Source: Suilimivivens sp964393865
GTDB taxonomy: Bacteria > Bacillota > Clostridia > Lachnospirales > Lachnospiraceae
NCBI GenBank assembly: GCA_964393865.1
Contig: CAYMUW010000003.1
Span: 1-64,000, forward strand
Length of the DNA: 64,000 nt
Reading direction: 5' to 3'
The notes beneath the pieces were generated by a model, which saw only the letters and a list, made by a program, of their open reading frames with translations, made no database searches and was not told the DNA's origin. Shown in pieces: positions 54,654 to 63,221 of the stretch (position 1 is its first letter; every line of letters begins with the position of its first letter). Position numbers and translations under genes: made by a program.

Positions 54654-55670
54654 ATGGAGAAAGAAAAGCTGATTTCGGTGATTGTTGCAGCATATAATAT
54701 TGAACAATATCTGCCAAGATGTCTTGACAGTCTGCTTGCTCAGACCTACAGGACGCTGGAAATCGTGGTGGTGGATGACGGTTCTACTGACGGAACCCCT
54801 GAAATCTGTGACAGATATGCCGGCGAAAATGACAATATAAAAGTGCTCCACAGGGAGAACGGCGGGCTGTCTGCGGCACGGAACTCCGGCTTAGAGCTTG
54901 TAAGTGGTGATTTTATAGGATTTGTAGATGGGGATGACTGGGTGGAACCAGTTATGTATGAGGAAATGCTAAAGGCCTGCTTGCGGACAGGAGCGCAGAT
55001 TGCCGCTTGCAGCTACAGGGAAATCGGCGAGGGAGCCAGGGATTTAGAGCCTACAGGCGACTGTCTGGAGCTATCTATGAAGGATGCGCTGGAATTGTTT
55101 GTATATGGGGATTCCAAGTACCACATTTTTAATTCAGTTTGGAGCAAGCTGTTTGAGAGGGAGATTATAAATGATATCCGCTTTGCGGAGGGCAAGTCTT
55201 CCGAGGATATCATGTATACCACATGGGCGCTTACAAGAGCATCAAAATGCGTTGTTTTGGATGTACCCTATTATAACTATATGATTGATCGAAGCGGCAG
55301 CATTATGAATGTGCGTCTGGAAGAGCGCAGGTTTCAGGATGAAATCCCTTTCTGGAAGGAGCAGATAGGCTATTTATATGGTCTTGGTTTTCAGGATTTG
55401 GCTAAGAAGGCTTCCTATCGGTTTTACAGAAGGATGCTGGCCTACTATATAGATTTTCGCAATAGAAAAATGAAGGGAGCTGCAGGAAAGCTGATGCAGC
55501 TTTTGAGGGATGAAAAGGCCGAGATTAAGCGGGTGTACCAACAAGGATTTGTGCCAGTAGGGGATCGGGTAAGGATGAAGCTGGCGCTTATTATGCCCGG
55601 TGGGTATTATCGAATTGTCAGGCTGTATGACAGGTTTGTCATTCCGCTTAGGCAGGGAAGGCGTAATTAA
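54654..55670 (+). CDS. Glycosyltransferase family 2
   Basis: A 338-residue GT-A enzyme: ISVIVAAYNIEQYLPRCLDSL, VVVDDGSTDGTPEICD, HRENGGLSAARNSGLEL and the metal-site FVDGDDW. It is the last gene before the Rho-independent terminator, so it closes the first glycan operon. Confidence 0.9.
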   Translation: MEKEKLISVIVAAYNIEQYLPRCLDSLLAQTYRTLEIVVVDDGSTDGTPEICDRYAGENDNIKVLHRENGGLSAARNSGLELVSGDFIGFVDGDDWVEPVMYEEMLKACLRTGAQIAACSYREIGEGARDLEPTGDCLELSMKDALELFVYGDSKYHIFNSVWSKLFEREIINDIRFAEGKSSEDIMYTTWALTRASKCVVLDVPYYNYMIDRSGSIMNVRLEERRFQDEIPFWKEQIGYLYGLGFQDLAKKASYRFYRRMLAYYIDFRNRKMKGAAGKLMQLLRDEKAEIKRVYQQGFVPVGDRVRMKLALIMPGGYYRIVRLYDRFVIPLRQGRRN

Positions 55671-55716
55671 TTTGCGGTGATATCTTAAGAATAATCAAAT
55701 GAAAGAAGGAAGCAGT

Positions 55717-55770
55717 ATGGAGCCAAATTTGGATTCTTCCATGCAAAATAGCCGTTTCGGTAATATTTAA
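55717..55770 (+). CDS. Possible 17-residue small ORF
   Basis: ATG 55717 follows AAAGAAGGAAGCAGT and encodes MEPNLDSSMQNSRFGNI, stopping seven bases before the terminator stem. The ribosome binding site is good, but the reading frame is too short to be sure. It may be a small peptide or the remnant of a longer gene. Confidence 0.25.
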   Translation: MEPNLDSSMQNSRFGNI

Positions 55771-55777
55771 GATTTTC

Positions 55778-55809
55778 CCCGCCACTCAATCTTTTGGTGG
55801 TGGGTTTTT
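55778..55809 (+). terminator. Rho-independent terminator
   Basis: CCCGCCAC and GTGGTGGG form an eight-base stem (one G-U pair) around an 11-base loop, followed immediately by TTTTT. It ends the transcription unit that finishes with the GT2 gene at 54654. Confidence 0.85.
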
Positions 55810-55841
55810 CTGTTAAAAGCTTGTTTTGTCTCTGCTGCTGT

Positions 55842-55870
55842 TTGCGTATTGAGGTAACTTATGATACAAT
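55842..55870 (+). promoter_or_regulatory. Promoter of the second glycan operon
   Basis: TTGCGT (55842-55847) and TACAAT (55865-55870) are 17 bases apart, downstream of the terminator and 70 bases before the ABC transporter start. This supports a new transcription unit from here. Confidence 0.5.
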
Positions 55871-55939
55871 TTTATTAATTATGTGTACAGGTGCGGTAAG
55901 CATTGCAGGCAGGCTTACAATATGCATGGAAGGGTAGAG

Positions 55940-57706
55940 ATGGAAAACACTAGTATGATTAAAAAGATTGCATATATATTTGACCGGAAGCAGAAAATCC
56001 AGCTGGTGATCTTAGGAGTCATGATTTTTATCGGCGGTTTTTTGGAGACGCTGGGAGTAGGAGCCATGATGCCGGTGATAACAGCGCTTGTTACGCCGGA
56101 AATACTAATGGACTATATTGAAAAGTATGATTTCCTACAGAAGATATGTGAGACACTGCATATTGAAAGTGTTGGTGAAATAGCCATTGCATTATTGCTT
56201 GGTTTGATGTTTATTTATGTGATTAAGAATCTATATATTTTATTTATGACTTATAGGCAGAATTCATTTATCGATCAGAACAGAAACCGGATGATCAGCC
56301 GGGTTCTGGGCGAATTCCTGAACAGACCCTACGAGCAATATCTGGGGGCGGATATTCCTACGGTGTTCCGAATTACCGACAGTGATATTCCTCACACCTT
56401 TTCCCTGATATTGGCGGTATTACAGCTGGCATCCGAGACGGTGGTTGCCTGTCTGATCTTTATTATGATGCTGGTTATGGACGCGGCCATGACATTGTTT
56501 GTGGTGGTGCTTTTTGGTATTATGACGCTCTTTATTGTAAAGGTGTTTAAGCCCAGACTTAACAGGATCGGTGCCCAAAATCAGACGATTCAATCCAGAA
56601 TTGCAAAGTGGAGAATACAGGCTATTTATGGGCTTAAGGACGTGAAGGTGCTTAATCGCGAGGAGTTTTTTATTCGGAATTATTATGAATCCGGTAAAGT
56701 AGGTGCCAATGTAGCCACATCCTATGCGGTAATGAATAATATTCCAAGACTAATGATAGAAACGGTGTTTATTATTGGCGTGCTTGGTTTTATTGCTATT
56801 TACATCAGAGGTGGCGGAGATATGTCTGCAATGGCCAATACGCTGGTGGCCTTTGGCGTGGCGGCTATCCGTGTCCTTCCCAGCGTAAACCGTATTAATA
56901 CTTATATTACCCAGATATCCTATACCCAGCCCAGTCTGGATTTTGTATATCAGAATCTGCAGGAGGGAATGAAGACGGATGCCATGCTGGCAGAGAGAAA
57001 GGCCAATGCCCGGAAGGACAAGCTAAAGCTTGAACATCAGATTGAGCTGAATCATATTTCCTTCCACTATCCGGATACGGACAAGAATATTTTTACGGAT
57101 GCTCATATGGCAGTGCCTAAGGGGAAATCAGTAGGAATTATTGGTACTTCAGGTGCTGGGAAATCAACTATTGTGGATATTTTACTGGGGCTTTTGCATG
57201 CGCAGAAGGGTGAGATTACCTGTGACGGCGTGGACATTTTTAAGAACTATGAATCCTGGCTGGCGCAGATCGGTTATATTCCCCAGTCGATTTATTTAAT
57301 AGACGAGTCTATCAGAGATAACATTGCCTTTGGTATTGATGCGGATAAAATCGACGAGAAGCGGATCTGGGAGGTGCTTGATGAGGCACAGCTGAAGGAG
57401 TTTGTAGAAGAGCTTCCGCAGGGACTGGATACTACCATCGGTGACCGGGGCGTGCGCTTATCGGGCGGTCAGCGGCAGAGGATTGGAATCGCAAGGGCAC
57501 TTTATCATGATCCGGAAATACTGGTGTTTGATGAAGCGACCTCCGCTCTTGACAGTGATACCGAAGCGGCAGTGATGGATGCGGTTAACAGCTTCCACGG
57601 CAAAAAGACCATGGTAATTATTGCGCACCGTTTAAACACCATTGAAAAGTGCGATATTATTTATAAGGTTGAGGATATGAAGCTGGTGGAAACCAGTTTG
57701 AGCTAA
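55940..57706 (+). CDS. ABC transporter, oligosaccharide flippase paralogue
   Basis: A 588-residue membrane-plus-ATPase protein, clearly related to the flippase at 18184. Conserved stretches are FLETLGVGAMMPVI, GTSGAGKST (Walker A), SGGQRQRIGIARAL and ILVFDEATSALD. ATG 55940 with AAGGG upstream is preferred; an in-frame ATG at 55883 would add 19 unlikely residues. It starts the second operon, which also carries its own initiating transferase at 61789. Confidence 0.85.
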   Translation: MENTSMIKKIAYIFDRKQKIQLVILGVMIFIGGFLETLGVGAMMPVITALVTPEILMDYIEKYDFLQKICETLHIESVGEIAIALLLGLMFIYVIKNLYILFMTYRQNSFIDQNRNRMISRVLGEFLNRPYEQYLGADIPTVFRITDSDIPHTFSLILAVLQLASETVVACLIFIMMLVMDAAMTLFVVVLFGIMTLFIVKVFKPRLNRIGAQNQTIQSRIAKWRIQAIYGLKDVKVLNREEFFIRNYYESGKVGANVATSYAVMNNIPRLMIETVFIIGVLGFIAIYIRGGGDMSAMANTLVAFGVAAIRVLPSVNRINTYITQISYTQPSLDFVYQNLQEGMKTDAMLAERKANARKDKLKLEHQIELNHISFHYPDTDKNIFTDAHMAVPKGKSVGIIGTSGAGKSTIVDILLGLLHAQKGEITCDGVDIFKNYESWLAQIGYIPQSIYLIDESIRDNIAFGIDADKIDEKRIWEVLDEAQLKEFVEELPQGLDTTIGDRGVRLSGGQRQRIGIARALYHDPEILVFDEATSALDSDTEAAVMDAVNSFHGKKTMVIIAHRLNTIEKCDIIYKVEDMKLVETSLS

Positions 57707-57750
57707 GACGGATTATTTGGCGGGAAATTTTAGGCAGATTGGAGAAATCA

Positions 57751-58785
57751 ATGATTGGAACGGAGCTTTTAACGGGACAGGGGTTAGGCAATCAGTTGTT
57801 TTGCTATGTGACAACGAGATGTATTGCTTTGGACAACAATCTTCCTTTTAGTATTTTGGGCAGCGAGACGGTTGCCAACAATATGCACAGCAGCTGCGGC
57901 ATGTATTTTATGGATCTGGACTATGGACTTCCTTCCTCCAAGGAGGATTACAGTCAGGTATATTATGAGAAGGAAGACCGCATTTTTTTGGGAAATTCAC
58001 GTCATGATCTGACCCATGGGTGCTATGTGGCAGGAGTGGATGAGAAGCTTCTTCGCCCTGAGGATGGAACTTTACTTTATGGAAATATGCAGGCAGAAAG
58101 CTATTATATTTCCCATAAGGAGGAAATATGCCAATGGCTTAAGGTGAAGGAAGAATATGATTGCATGGAATACAGCAGGGACAATCTGTGTATTCTCCAT
58201 TTAAGATGCAGTGATTACCTTGGCAGCCCTGAGCTGTATTTGAGAAAGAAATACTGGATTGATGGCATGAAAAACATGAAGAAAATCAATCCGGATATGG
58301 AATTTATGATTATCACCAATGATGTGAAGGAGGCGGGAAGGCTTCTGCCGGGTGTCCCGGCTTATAACTTTGATTTGGCGAAGGACTATGCCATTATCAA
58401 AAATGCAAAATATCTGTTGCTTTCCAATTCATCATTTGCTTATTTCCCGGCATTTACCAGTCGGACGGTGAAATATATTCTGGCGCCGAAATACTGGGCA
58501 AGGCACAATGTGTCAAACGGCTATTGGGCTTCGGAGCAGAATATCTATGAAGGGTGGCATTATCAGGACAGGCACGGAAAGGTGTTTTCTTATGAGGAAT
58601 GTCTGCAGGAGCTTAAGGAATACAAATCCAAGTCGGCTTTGTATCAAACCCTGAACCAAAAGCCTGAGGGTATTCGGCTCAAGATAGAAACGATGAAGAG
58701 CAAAAGCCGGTATGCGGTATATTATCTTCTGCGGGTACTTCGCGGAATAAAGAGAAGGATGAAGGCGTTATGGAAGAAAAGCTAA
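57751..58785 (+). CDS. Divergent GT11-like glycosyltransferase
   Basis: A 344-residue protein with GQGLGNQLFCYVTTRCIA near the N-terminus and LSNSSFAYFPAFTS further on, both echoing GT11 motifs. The donor motif is altered to HLRCSDYLG. It is a third GT11-type enzyme in the window and probably uses a related deoxy-sugar donor. ATG 57751 with GGAG upstream is preferred over TTG 57739. The C-terminal tail is strongly basic and may lie on the membrane. It overlaps the next gene. Confidence 0.7.
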   Translation: MIGTELLTGQGLGNQLFCYVTTRCIALDNNLPFSILGSETVANNMHSSCGMYFMDLDYGLPSSKEDYSQVYYEKEDRIFLGNSRHDLTHGCYVAGVDEKLLRPEDGTLLYGNMQAESYYISHKEEICQWLKVKEEYDCMEYSRDNLCILHLRCSDYLGSPELYLRKKYWIDGMKNMKKINPDMEFMIITNDVKEAGRLLPGVPAYNFDLAKDYAIIKNAKYLLLSNSSFAYFPAFTSRTVKYILAPKYWARHNVSNGYWASEQNIYEGWHYQDRHGKVFSYEECLQELKEYKSKSALYQTLNQKPEGIRLKIETMKSKSRYAVYYLLRVLRGIKRRMKALWKKS

Positions 58786-59528
58786 AGCTCCCCAATGTTA
58801 CCCTTGCGGCGATGACCAGTGTGAAAATATATGAGACCATTAAGGCATTAGAGTACAGCATGCAGGGGATTGAGTTTGGGGAAGTGGTGTTGATTACCCA
58901 CAGAAAGCCCTTGGGGCTTCCTAAGTCAATTATCTACAAGCATACCTCCAAGCTTACGGATATCGACTGCTTTAATTACAAGATGGTGTATGAGCTGGCA
59001 GATTATATTGATACGGATTATGTGATGCTGGTGCATGCGGATGGATTTATCATACATCCCGAAAAATGGCGGGATGAATTTCTGGAATATGATTATATCG
59101 GCGCACCATGGCCTTTGCCGGAGCCGGGAACGGTACACAGCTATCATGATATACATGGCGCCTTGTGCAGGGTTGGAAACAGTGTTTCCTTAAGAAGTAA
59201 AAGATTGTTGGAATTTCCAAGACAGGCAAATCTGGTGTGGGATAAGGATGAGGAAGGCTTCTATAATGAGGATATTTTTCTCTGCTGCAGAAATAAGCAT
59301 AAGATAGAGGAAGCCGGTATGAAGATTGCGCCGGTTGAGGTGGCCAAATACTTTGGACACGAGCATATGGTGCCGGAGATAGAGGATGTGGATTTCCCTT
59401 TTTCCTTTCATAAGTGGAGAGGAAGAAATGCGCAATATCCTAAATTTGAAAATCCATGGAGAAAGCGCTGGCTGAAACTGAAGGATATGGTAAGACCGCT
59501 GCTTTTCTGGAGATATGTAAGTCGGTAG
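58770..59528 (+). CDS. DUF5672 glycosyltransferase-like protein
   Basis: A 252-residue protein of the DUF5672 type. VMLVHADGFIIHPEKW, FLEYDYIGAPWPLPE, VGNSVSLRSKRLLEFPR and NEDIFLCC mark the family. These are presumed GT-A-like transferases found in glycan loci; the activity is not established. It starts inside the end of the upstream GT11-like gene. Confidence 0.8.
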   Translation: MEEKLKLPNVTLAAMTSVKIYETIKALEYSMQGIEFGEVVLITHRKPLGLPKSIIYKHTSKLTDIDCFNYKMVYELADYIDTDYVMLVHADGFIIHPEKWRDEFLEYDYIGAPWPLPEPGTVHSYHDIHGALCRVGNSVSLRSKRLLEFPRQANLVWDKDEEGFYNEDIFLCCRNKHKIEEAGMKIAPVEVAKYFGHEHMVPEIEDVDFPFSFHKWRGRNAQYPKFENPWRKRWLKLKDMVRPLLFWRYVSR

Positions 59529-59556
59529 TAATTTAACATGAAAAAGGAGTGACAGA

Positions 59557-60829
59557 ATGAATATCAAAAATATATTGAAAATTCCCGTGATATTACTTAT
59601 AGGAATTGTGCTTGGCTTTTTGGTATTATGTTTGGTTCATCTAATTCCCGTGGGTCGAATGTATCAAAATTTGCAGGCGTCTAAAAATGTGCTTAACTCT
59701 CTTAATGAAATTGTGCCTGGATATAAGAGCACTACTGTTGATAATTATACGGACAGCATTATGTTGAATCAAGCCATATGTGCGGTAGAAGCTCCGCTTA
59801 TGGAAAAAGTGATCAATAATTATCAGGTTAATTATTGGCAGGGATATGTTCAGCAGGAAAATCTGCTCAGATATTTAAGTGGTGAAGAAGGTTATCTGTA
59901 TCAGGGATACACGCACTATTGGGGGGGGGTATCAGAGCATACTGAAATTACTGCTGTTAGTCTTTGACTATTCAGATATATTGATTTTAAACTACATTAT
60001 GCAGACACTGCTTGCAGTGCTGGTAGTTATGGGGTTATGCAAAACAGGAAAAGAATATGCAGCAGTACCCTTTATGGTATCAGTGATTACAATGATGCCA
60101 ATAGCTACCGGAATGAGTCTGCAGCTTAGTGATATTTATTATATTACCGTACTGGGAAGTCTTTGGCTGATCAAAAGATATCGGAAAAAGCAGGAAAATG
60201 TAAATGCAAGGAAGATGTTGATAAAGCAGGAGCATCTTGTGTTTTTAATTTTGGGGATGCTGACAAGTTACTTTGATTTCCTGACTTACCCGTTTGTGAG
60301 CCTTGGAATTCCGCTTGTTGTATCAATAATGTATACTGACAGGGAAGAATGGTTGAAGCGAGTTGTTCTAATGACAAAAAATAGTGGGGCTTGGTGTGTT
60401 GGATATTTGGGAATGTGGGCAGGAAAGTGGATTTTAGGAAGTATTTTGCTACCGGAATCCGGTTCTTTGGACATGGCGATTAAATCCATTAAATACAGAG
60501 GATCTAATGTGGCCGGAGGAATGACTATAACGGTTATTGATGTGGTTTTGAAAAATCTGTTTGTATATCTCAGGCGGCCAACGATTTTGCTGATAGTGAT
60601 TTCTGGAATATATTTTATTTATAAAATAGTAAAAAAGAAATATTGGTTAAAAAATCAACTGTTAAGCTGTATTCCATACTTTTTCATTTGCCTGTATCCT
60701 GCGGCATGGTATTTTATAGCCCAAAATCATTCCTTCGAACATGCTTTTATGACATACAGGGAATTGGCTATTACAACATTTGCAGGACTGGTTTTATTGG
60801 CAGAAGTGGGTCATAAAAACAGCTGTTGA
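59557..60829 (+). pseudogene. Polytopic membrane protein split by a G9 tract (possible phase-variable gene)
   Basis: Two overlapping frames make one protein. The first (59557-59967) begins MNIKNILKIPVILLIGIVLG and is coherent up to GYTHYWGG; after the G run it reads unrelated sequence and stops. The second continues from GYQSILKLLLLVFDYSD to 60829 with about eight membrane helices. Removing one G from the run at 59921-59929 joins them into a single frame of 423 residues. The product looks like a GT-C-type or other glycan membrane protein; the family is unknown. Its DNA seems more AT-rich than its neighbours. Phase variation, a true mutation or a sequencing error could explain the break. Confidence 0.7.
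59921..59929 (+). repeat. Homopolymeric G9 tract at the frame break
   Basis: Nine consecutive Gs (CACTATT-G9-TATCAG) sit exactly where the reading frame changes. G8 keeps the frame and G9 closes it. Tracts of this kind are classic slipped-strand mispairing sites in surface-glycan genes of other bacteria. Confidence 0.9.
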
Positions 60830-60847
60830 GACAGAAAGGACAGTAAC

Positions 60848-61792
60848 ATGGTATACGATTGCATTCCTTTTTTTAACGAGTTGGATATTTTGAATTTAAG
60901 ACTTCATATTTTGGATCCGCTGGTTGATAAGTTTATCATTGAGGAGGCCACGGTGACATTTTCGGGAGAGCCCAAGGAGCTTTGCTTTGAAAAGAACAAG
61001 GAGCTGTTTCGGGAGTTTCTGCCGAAGATTGAGTATATTGTGGTGGACAATTCTCCTGTTGATGCATCTACCCATGAACGGGACCGGTTTCAGAAAAATG
61101 CCCTGGAAAAGGGACTTAGAGACGCTGGGGATGAGGATGTTATTATCTTAAGCGACGTGGATGAAATACCCAATCCTAAAGTGCTTGAAGGGCTCATTGC
61201 GGAATTTGATCCGAATAAGGTTTATCACCTGGCGCAGAGAATGTTTTACTGCTACCTGAACATGGAGGAGGTATCAGGAAGTCTTTTGTCTATTACAGGA
61301 GAGTTCCCCAATGTAGAGAGAAAAATGTGGCTGGGAACAAAGATTTTCAGCAAGAAGAACATCCCGGCAGAGGGAATTATTCTGCTTCGCGAGGCGTCCG
61401 TTACGACGCCTGATGCTGTCAGGGTATCTGACGGGGGATGGCATTTTGGATATATGGGCAGCAGACATGAGGGCGATGTCTCTAAGAGAATTGGGACTAA
61501 AGTGGTGGCTGCAGCACATCAGGAGTATAATAAACAGGATATTCTGGCTGAGGCAAAGGACAGGCTGCTTTTGGGGCAGGATATGTTCGGCAGAAACGCT
61601 AAGTTTGAGAGGGTGGAGATTGACGAAACCTACCCGGAATATCTGCTTACACATTTGGAGGAGTATGATTATCTGGTCATGCCGTCTATCACAAAAGGAA
61701 AGCGGCTGGTTACCAAGGTATCCATGAAGATAAAGCGGTTCTTTAGAAAAGCCATAAGAAAAGTGAAGCGCAGCTTTAGAGGTAAGGTATGA
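60848..61792 (+). CDS. GT17-family glycosyltransferase
   Basis: A 314-residue protein similar to GT17 (PF04724), the family of beta-1,4-mannosyl-glycoprotein N-acetylglucosaminyltransferase. YDCIPFFNELDILNLRLHIL, RDRFQKNALEKGL, LSDVDEIPNP and GWHFGYMG are family features. It probably adds a GlcNAc-type or related sugar. The C-terminal tail is very basic (KIKRFFRKAIRKVKR). It overlaps the next gene by four bases. Confidence 0.85.
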   Translation: MVYDCIPFFNELDILNLRLHILDPLVDKFIIEEATVTFSGEPKELCFEKNKELFREFLPKIEYIVVDNSPVDASTHERDRFQKNALEKGLRDAGDEDVIILSDVDEIPNPKVLEGLIAEFDPNKVYHLAQRMFYCYLNMEEVSGSLLSITGEFPNVERKMWLGTKIFSKKNIPAEGIILLREASVTTPDAVRVSDGGWHFGYMGSRHEGDVSKRIGTKVVAAAHQEYNKQDILAEAKDRLLLGQDMFGRNAKFERVEIDETYPEYLLTHLEEYDYLVMPSITKGKRLVTKVSMKIKRFFRKAIRKVKRSFRGKV

Positions 61793-63204
61793 ACCAAAAG
61801 AATAAGCTTATAGAGGTTTACGGATTGTGGTTTGTGGATCTGATTGCTATCGGGATTTCCTTTGCACTTTCCACCTATCTCCGGTTTGGAAATTTCAAAG
61901 ACATGGGAGATAAGGAGATACACTTTCAGGTGTGTCTTCTTTTCCTGCTTTTTTGTACCATCTATACATTTTTTCTTGACTGGAACAGAAATTTTCTTCG
62001 AAGAAGTATCTGGAAGGAGCTTCTGGCCATTTCACAGTATCATGTAATCATGATACTGGTGGTTCAGGCGATGATGTATTTCCTGAAATGGGCGGATGTT
62101 TTTTCCAGAGCAGTGATGATCCTGTTCCCGATAGTGAATGTGCTTTTGACCCTGGGGCTTCATCTGATTATCAAAAAGGCCTTCAGGCTCCATTATCGGT
62201 CGGAGTTATCTAAGATTAAGGTGCTGGTGATTACGCAAAGAGAAATGGCGGATCAGGTGGTGGAAACCCTGAAGGACAGTCTTGATTTGAATTATCAGCT
62301 GGTAGGGATAGCCTGTCCGGATGCAGAAGAAGAGATTCGGAGAGAAATCTCGGGGATACCGCTGCTTTCTCTGGAAGGACATTTTTTGGAGGATGTCACC
62401 CTGATGGCGCTGGATGAAGTGTTTGTCTATGTGCCGGAGCTTAGGCAGAAACAGATTCAAGGGATATTAAAAGGTTTTGATGAGATGGGGGTGGACTGCC
62501 ACTACTGTCTGGAAATGCCGGGTACGCATTCCTACAGTGGAGCCCTTGACAGCTTTGGAAGTTATTCAGTCATCACCTATACCAGATTCCGGAGCAGTTA
62601 TAAAAAGCTTCTGGTAAAGCGTGCAATGGATATTTTAGGCGGACTTGTGGGGATGCTGATTACGCTTTTGGTATTTCCCTTTGTGGCAGCTGCAATCAAG
62701 TTGGATTCCCCTGGACCGGTTTTGTTTTCCCAGATCAGGATCGGCAGAAACGGGCGCAGATTTAAGATATACAAATTCCGCTCTATGTATGTGGATGCCG
62801 AGGAACGAAAGAAGGAGCTGCAGAAACAGAATGAAATGCAGGGACTGATGTTTAAGATGGAAAATGACCCCCGTATTACCAGAGTGGGGAAATTTATCCG
62901 GAAGACCAGTATTGATGAGCTACCCCAGTTTTATAATGTGGTAAAAGGCGATATGAGCTTAGTGGGGACAAGACCTCCCACAGCAGATGAATTTGAGAAG
63001 TACAATCAATATTACAGAAGGCGTATCAGCATGACGCCGGGACTGACCGGGCTTTGGCAGGTCAGCGGCAGAAGCGAGATAGATGATTTTGACGATGTGG
63101 TAAAATATGACCTTCAATATATTGACAGCTGGTCATTGACCCTGGATATCAAAATTCTTTTTAAGACCATATGGGTGGTTTTTGCAGGAAAGGGCTCTAA
63201 ATAG
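61789..63204 (+). CDS. WbaP-type polyprenyl glycosylphosphotransferase
   Basis: A 471-residue initiating sugar-phosphate transferase: four N-terminal helices, a CoA-binding-like middle domain and the C-terminal catalytic domain with KRAMDILGG, KFRSMYVDAEERK, SIDELPQFYNVVKGDMSLVGTRPP and PGLTGLWQVSGRS. It loads the first sugar phosphate onto undecaprenyl phosphate. As a second, differently built initiating enzyme (compare 34919) it implies a second glycan. ATG 61789 follows GAGGTAAGG. Confidence 0.92.
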   Translation: MNQKNKLIEVYGLWFVDLIAIGISFALSTYLRFGNFKDMGDKEIHFQVCLLFLLFCTIYTFFLDWNRNFLRRSIWKELLAISQYHVIMILVVQAMMYFLKWADVFSRAVMILFPIVNVLLTLGLHLIIKKAFRLHYRSELSKIKVLVITQREMADQVVETLKDSLDLNYQLVGIACPDAEEEIRREISGIPLLSLEGHFLEDVTLMALDEVFVYVPELRQKQIQGILKGFDEMGVDCHYCLEMPGTHSYSGALDSFGSYSVITYTRFRSSYKKLLVKRAMDILGGLVGMLITLLVFPFVAAAIKLDSPGPVLFSQIRIGRNGRRFKIYKFRSMYVDAEERKKELQKQNEMQGLMFKMENDPRITRVGKFIRKTSIDELPQFYNVVKGDMSLVGTRPPTADEFEKYNQYYRRRISMTPGLTGLWQVSGRSEIDDFDDVVKYDLQYIDSWSLTLDIKILFKTIWVVFAGKGSK

Positions 63205-63221
63205 AAGGGTATGGGAAAGAG

